Assembly: GCF_944387275.1 (NCBI RefSeq)
Contig: NZ_CALXEG010000023.1
Coordinates: 1 to 46,817, forward strand
Source: an uncultured Pseudoflavonifractor sp.
GTDB lineage: Bacteria > Bacillota > Clostridia > Oscillospirales > Oscillospiraceae
Length of the DNA stretch: 46,817 nt
Reading direction: 5' to 3'
Shown: positions 45,923 through 46,817 of the stretch, in pieces
Layout of the letters: every line of letters begins with the position of its first letter
Position numbering within the stretch: position 1 is the first letter of the stretch
Made by a program: the position numbers and the translations under genes
Notes under the pieces: generated by a model
Database searches by the model: none
What the model saw: only the letters and a program-made list of their open reading frames with translations
Told to the model about the DNA's origin: nothing

Positions 45923-46477
45923 TTACACGGCCATCAGCTCGGCTTCCTTCTTTTCGGTCAGTTCATCAATCTGCTTGCAGCGCTTGTCGGTCATGTCCTG
46001 GAGTTCCTTCTCCAGCTCCTTCCGGTCGTCCTCGGTGATCTCGGACTTCTTCTCCAGAGCCTTGAACTTGTCCATGGCGTCCCGGCGGATGTTGCGGATG
46101 GCCACCTTGCCCGCCTCGGCGTACTTGCGGACCTGCTTGGTCAGGTCCTTGCGGCGCTCCTCGGTGAGCTGGGGGAAGTTCAGGCGGATGACACGGCCGT
46201 CGTTCTGAGGATTGATGCCCAGATCGGAGGTCTGGATGGCCTTCTCGATGGGCTTGAGCAGCTTGGCGTCCCAGGGCTGGATGACCAGGCTGCGGGGGTC
46301 GGGGGAGGAGATGCCGCCCACCTGGTTCAGGGGGGTGGGCACGCCGTAATAGTCCACAGTGATCTTGTCCAGTACGGCGGCATTGGCGCGGCCGGCGCGG
46401 ACGCTGGCGAAGTCGCTCTTCACCACGTCCACCGTCTTCTGCATCTTTGCGTCAAATTCCTTGTTGGCTTCGTTCAT
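45923..46477 (-). CDS. frr: Ribosome recycling factor
   Basis: A 184-residue protein. ATG 46477 follows AAGGAGG at about 9 bases. The family core is seen in FASVRAGRANAAVLDKITVDYYGVPTPLNQVGGISSPDPRSLVIQPWD and IRNIRRDAMDKFKALEKKSEITEDDRKELEKELQ. With EF-G it splits post-termination ribosomes. It starts just after the pyrH stop, the usual arrangement. Confidence 0.97.
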   Translation of the reverse strand: MNEANKEFDAKMQKTVDVVKSDFASVRAGRANAAVLDKITVDYYGVPTPLNQVGGISSPDPRSLVIQPWDAKLLKPIEKAIQTSDLGINPQNDGRVIRLNFPQLTEERRKDLTKQVRKYAEAGKVAIRNIRRDAMDKFKALEKKSEITEDDRKELEKELQDMTDKRCKQIDELTEKKEAELMAV

Positions 46478-46478
46478 C

Positions 46479-46817
46479 TCACTGTGCCTCCTTGACAATT
46501 GTTCCGATTTTTTCTCCCATGATCACCCGGTAGATGTTCTCCGGGTCCTTGAGGGCGAAGAGAATGACAGGGATCTTGTTATCCATGGACAGAGAGGTGG
46601 CGGTGGAATCCATCACCTGGAGGTGGCGGGCCAGGATCTCATCATAGGTGATGGAGTCGTACTTCACCGCGGTGGGGTCCTTGTTGGGGTCGGCAGAGTA
46701 GACGCCGTCGATGTTCTTGGCCAGCAGAATGGCGTCGGCATCGATCTCGGCGGCCCGGAGCACAGCGGCGGTGTCGGTGGAGAAGAAGGGATTGCCGGTG
46801 CCGCAGCCGAAGATGAC
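46479..46817 (-). CDS. pyrH: UMP kinase (C-terminal part, runs off right edge)
   Basis: The last 112 codons of PyrH; the N-terminal half is beyond the window. The visible part starts [22 protein letters not shown] and continues [22 protein letters not shown], the amino-acid-kinase nucleotide-binding signature of bacterial UMP kinase. It phosphorylates UMP to UDP and is usually hexameric with GTP activation. The stop lies one base from the frr start. Confidence 0.95.
   Translation of the reverse strand, partial: VIFGCGTGNPFFSTDTAAVLRAAEIDADAILLAKNIDGVYSADPNKDPTAVKYDSITYDEILARHLQVMDSTATSLSMDNKIPVILFALKDPENIYRVIMGEKIGTIVKEAQ

Overview
The window is high-GC (about 60% or more) DNA from a spore-forming, low-GC-lineage relative with a high-GC genome. 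It carries PolC-type replicative polymerase, sigma-G, a YlmC/YmxH sporulation protein, short HisG with HisZ, Rex, and tagO/wecB cell-wall genes. Together these suggest a gut Clostridia of the Oscillospiraceae (Flavonifractor/Lawsonibacter/Intestinimonas type). The genus is an inference from gene content, not a database match.

Layout. (1) 1-1490: the end of a Tn7-like transposon. It has a partial tnsB that runs off the left edge, an overlapping tnsA, and an AT-rich end with several copies of a ~20-bp repeat. The end abuts the terminator of tsf. (2) 1499-3484: the rpsB-tsf operon with promoter and terminator, then ylmC and a membrane-anchored permuted NlpC/P60-like protein. (3) 4978-16253: an ~11-kb corrinoid-dependent demethylation locus. 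The minus-strand operon encodes two corrinoid proteins, a non-pyrrolysine MttB-family methyltransferase, a small membrane protein, a sodium:solute symporter and an unusual UroD/MtaA-like methyltransferase fused to a thioredoxin-like domain. Divergently transcribed are a PocR-AraC regulator, a MetH-activation-domain protein, a RACo-type corrinoid activator and a CobW-type GTPase. A coherent model: a methylated (probably quaternary amine) substrate is imported, demethylated to methyl-corrinoid, the methyl group is passed on, and inactive Co(II) corrinoid is reductively reactivated. The substrate and final methyl acceptor cannot be read from the sequence. (4) 16273-19741: sigG with a good forespore-type promoter, coaX and a phosphoesterase, and three small unknown genes in a row. 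(5) 19745-29706: an anchored unknown protein, wecB, tagO, trpS, gltX, an overlooked 53-aa Cys/Gly-rich membrane peptide, an SLH-like lipoprotein coupled to rex, a nitroreductase and an iron alcohol dehydrogenase. (6) 29767-36356: a compact histidine operon, hisZ-G-D-B-H-A-F-I-E, with promoter, palindromic operator and terminator. (7) 36463-46817: polC, ispG, rseP, dxr, cdsA, uppS, frr and partial pyrH, with a large nested stem-loop element between frr and uppS.

The most notable items are the Tn7-like end beside tsf, the demethylation locus with the UroD-thioredoxin fusion that lacks the expected zinc histidine, the three-gene unknown cassette, the Cys/Gly-rich peptide, the structured frr-uppS spacer, and the separation of rpsB-tsf from pyrH-frr. 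No tRNA, rRNA or CRISPR array was seen. Because GC is high, long antisense open frames are common; these were left out.
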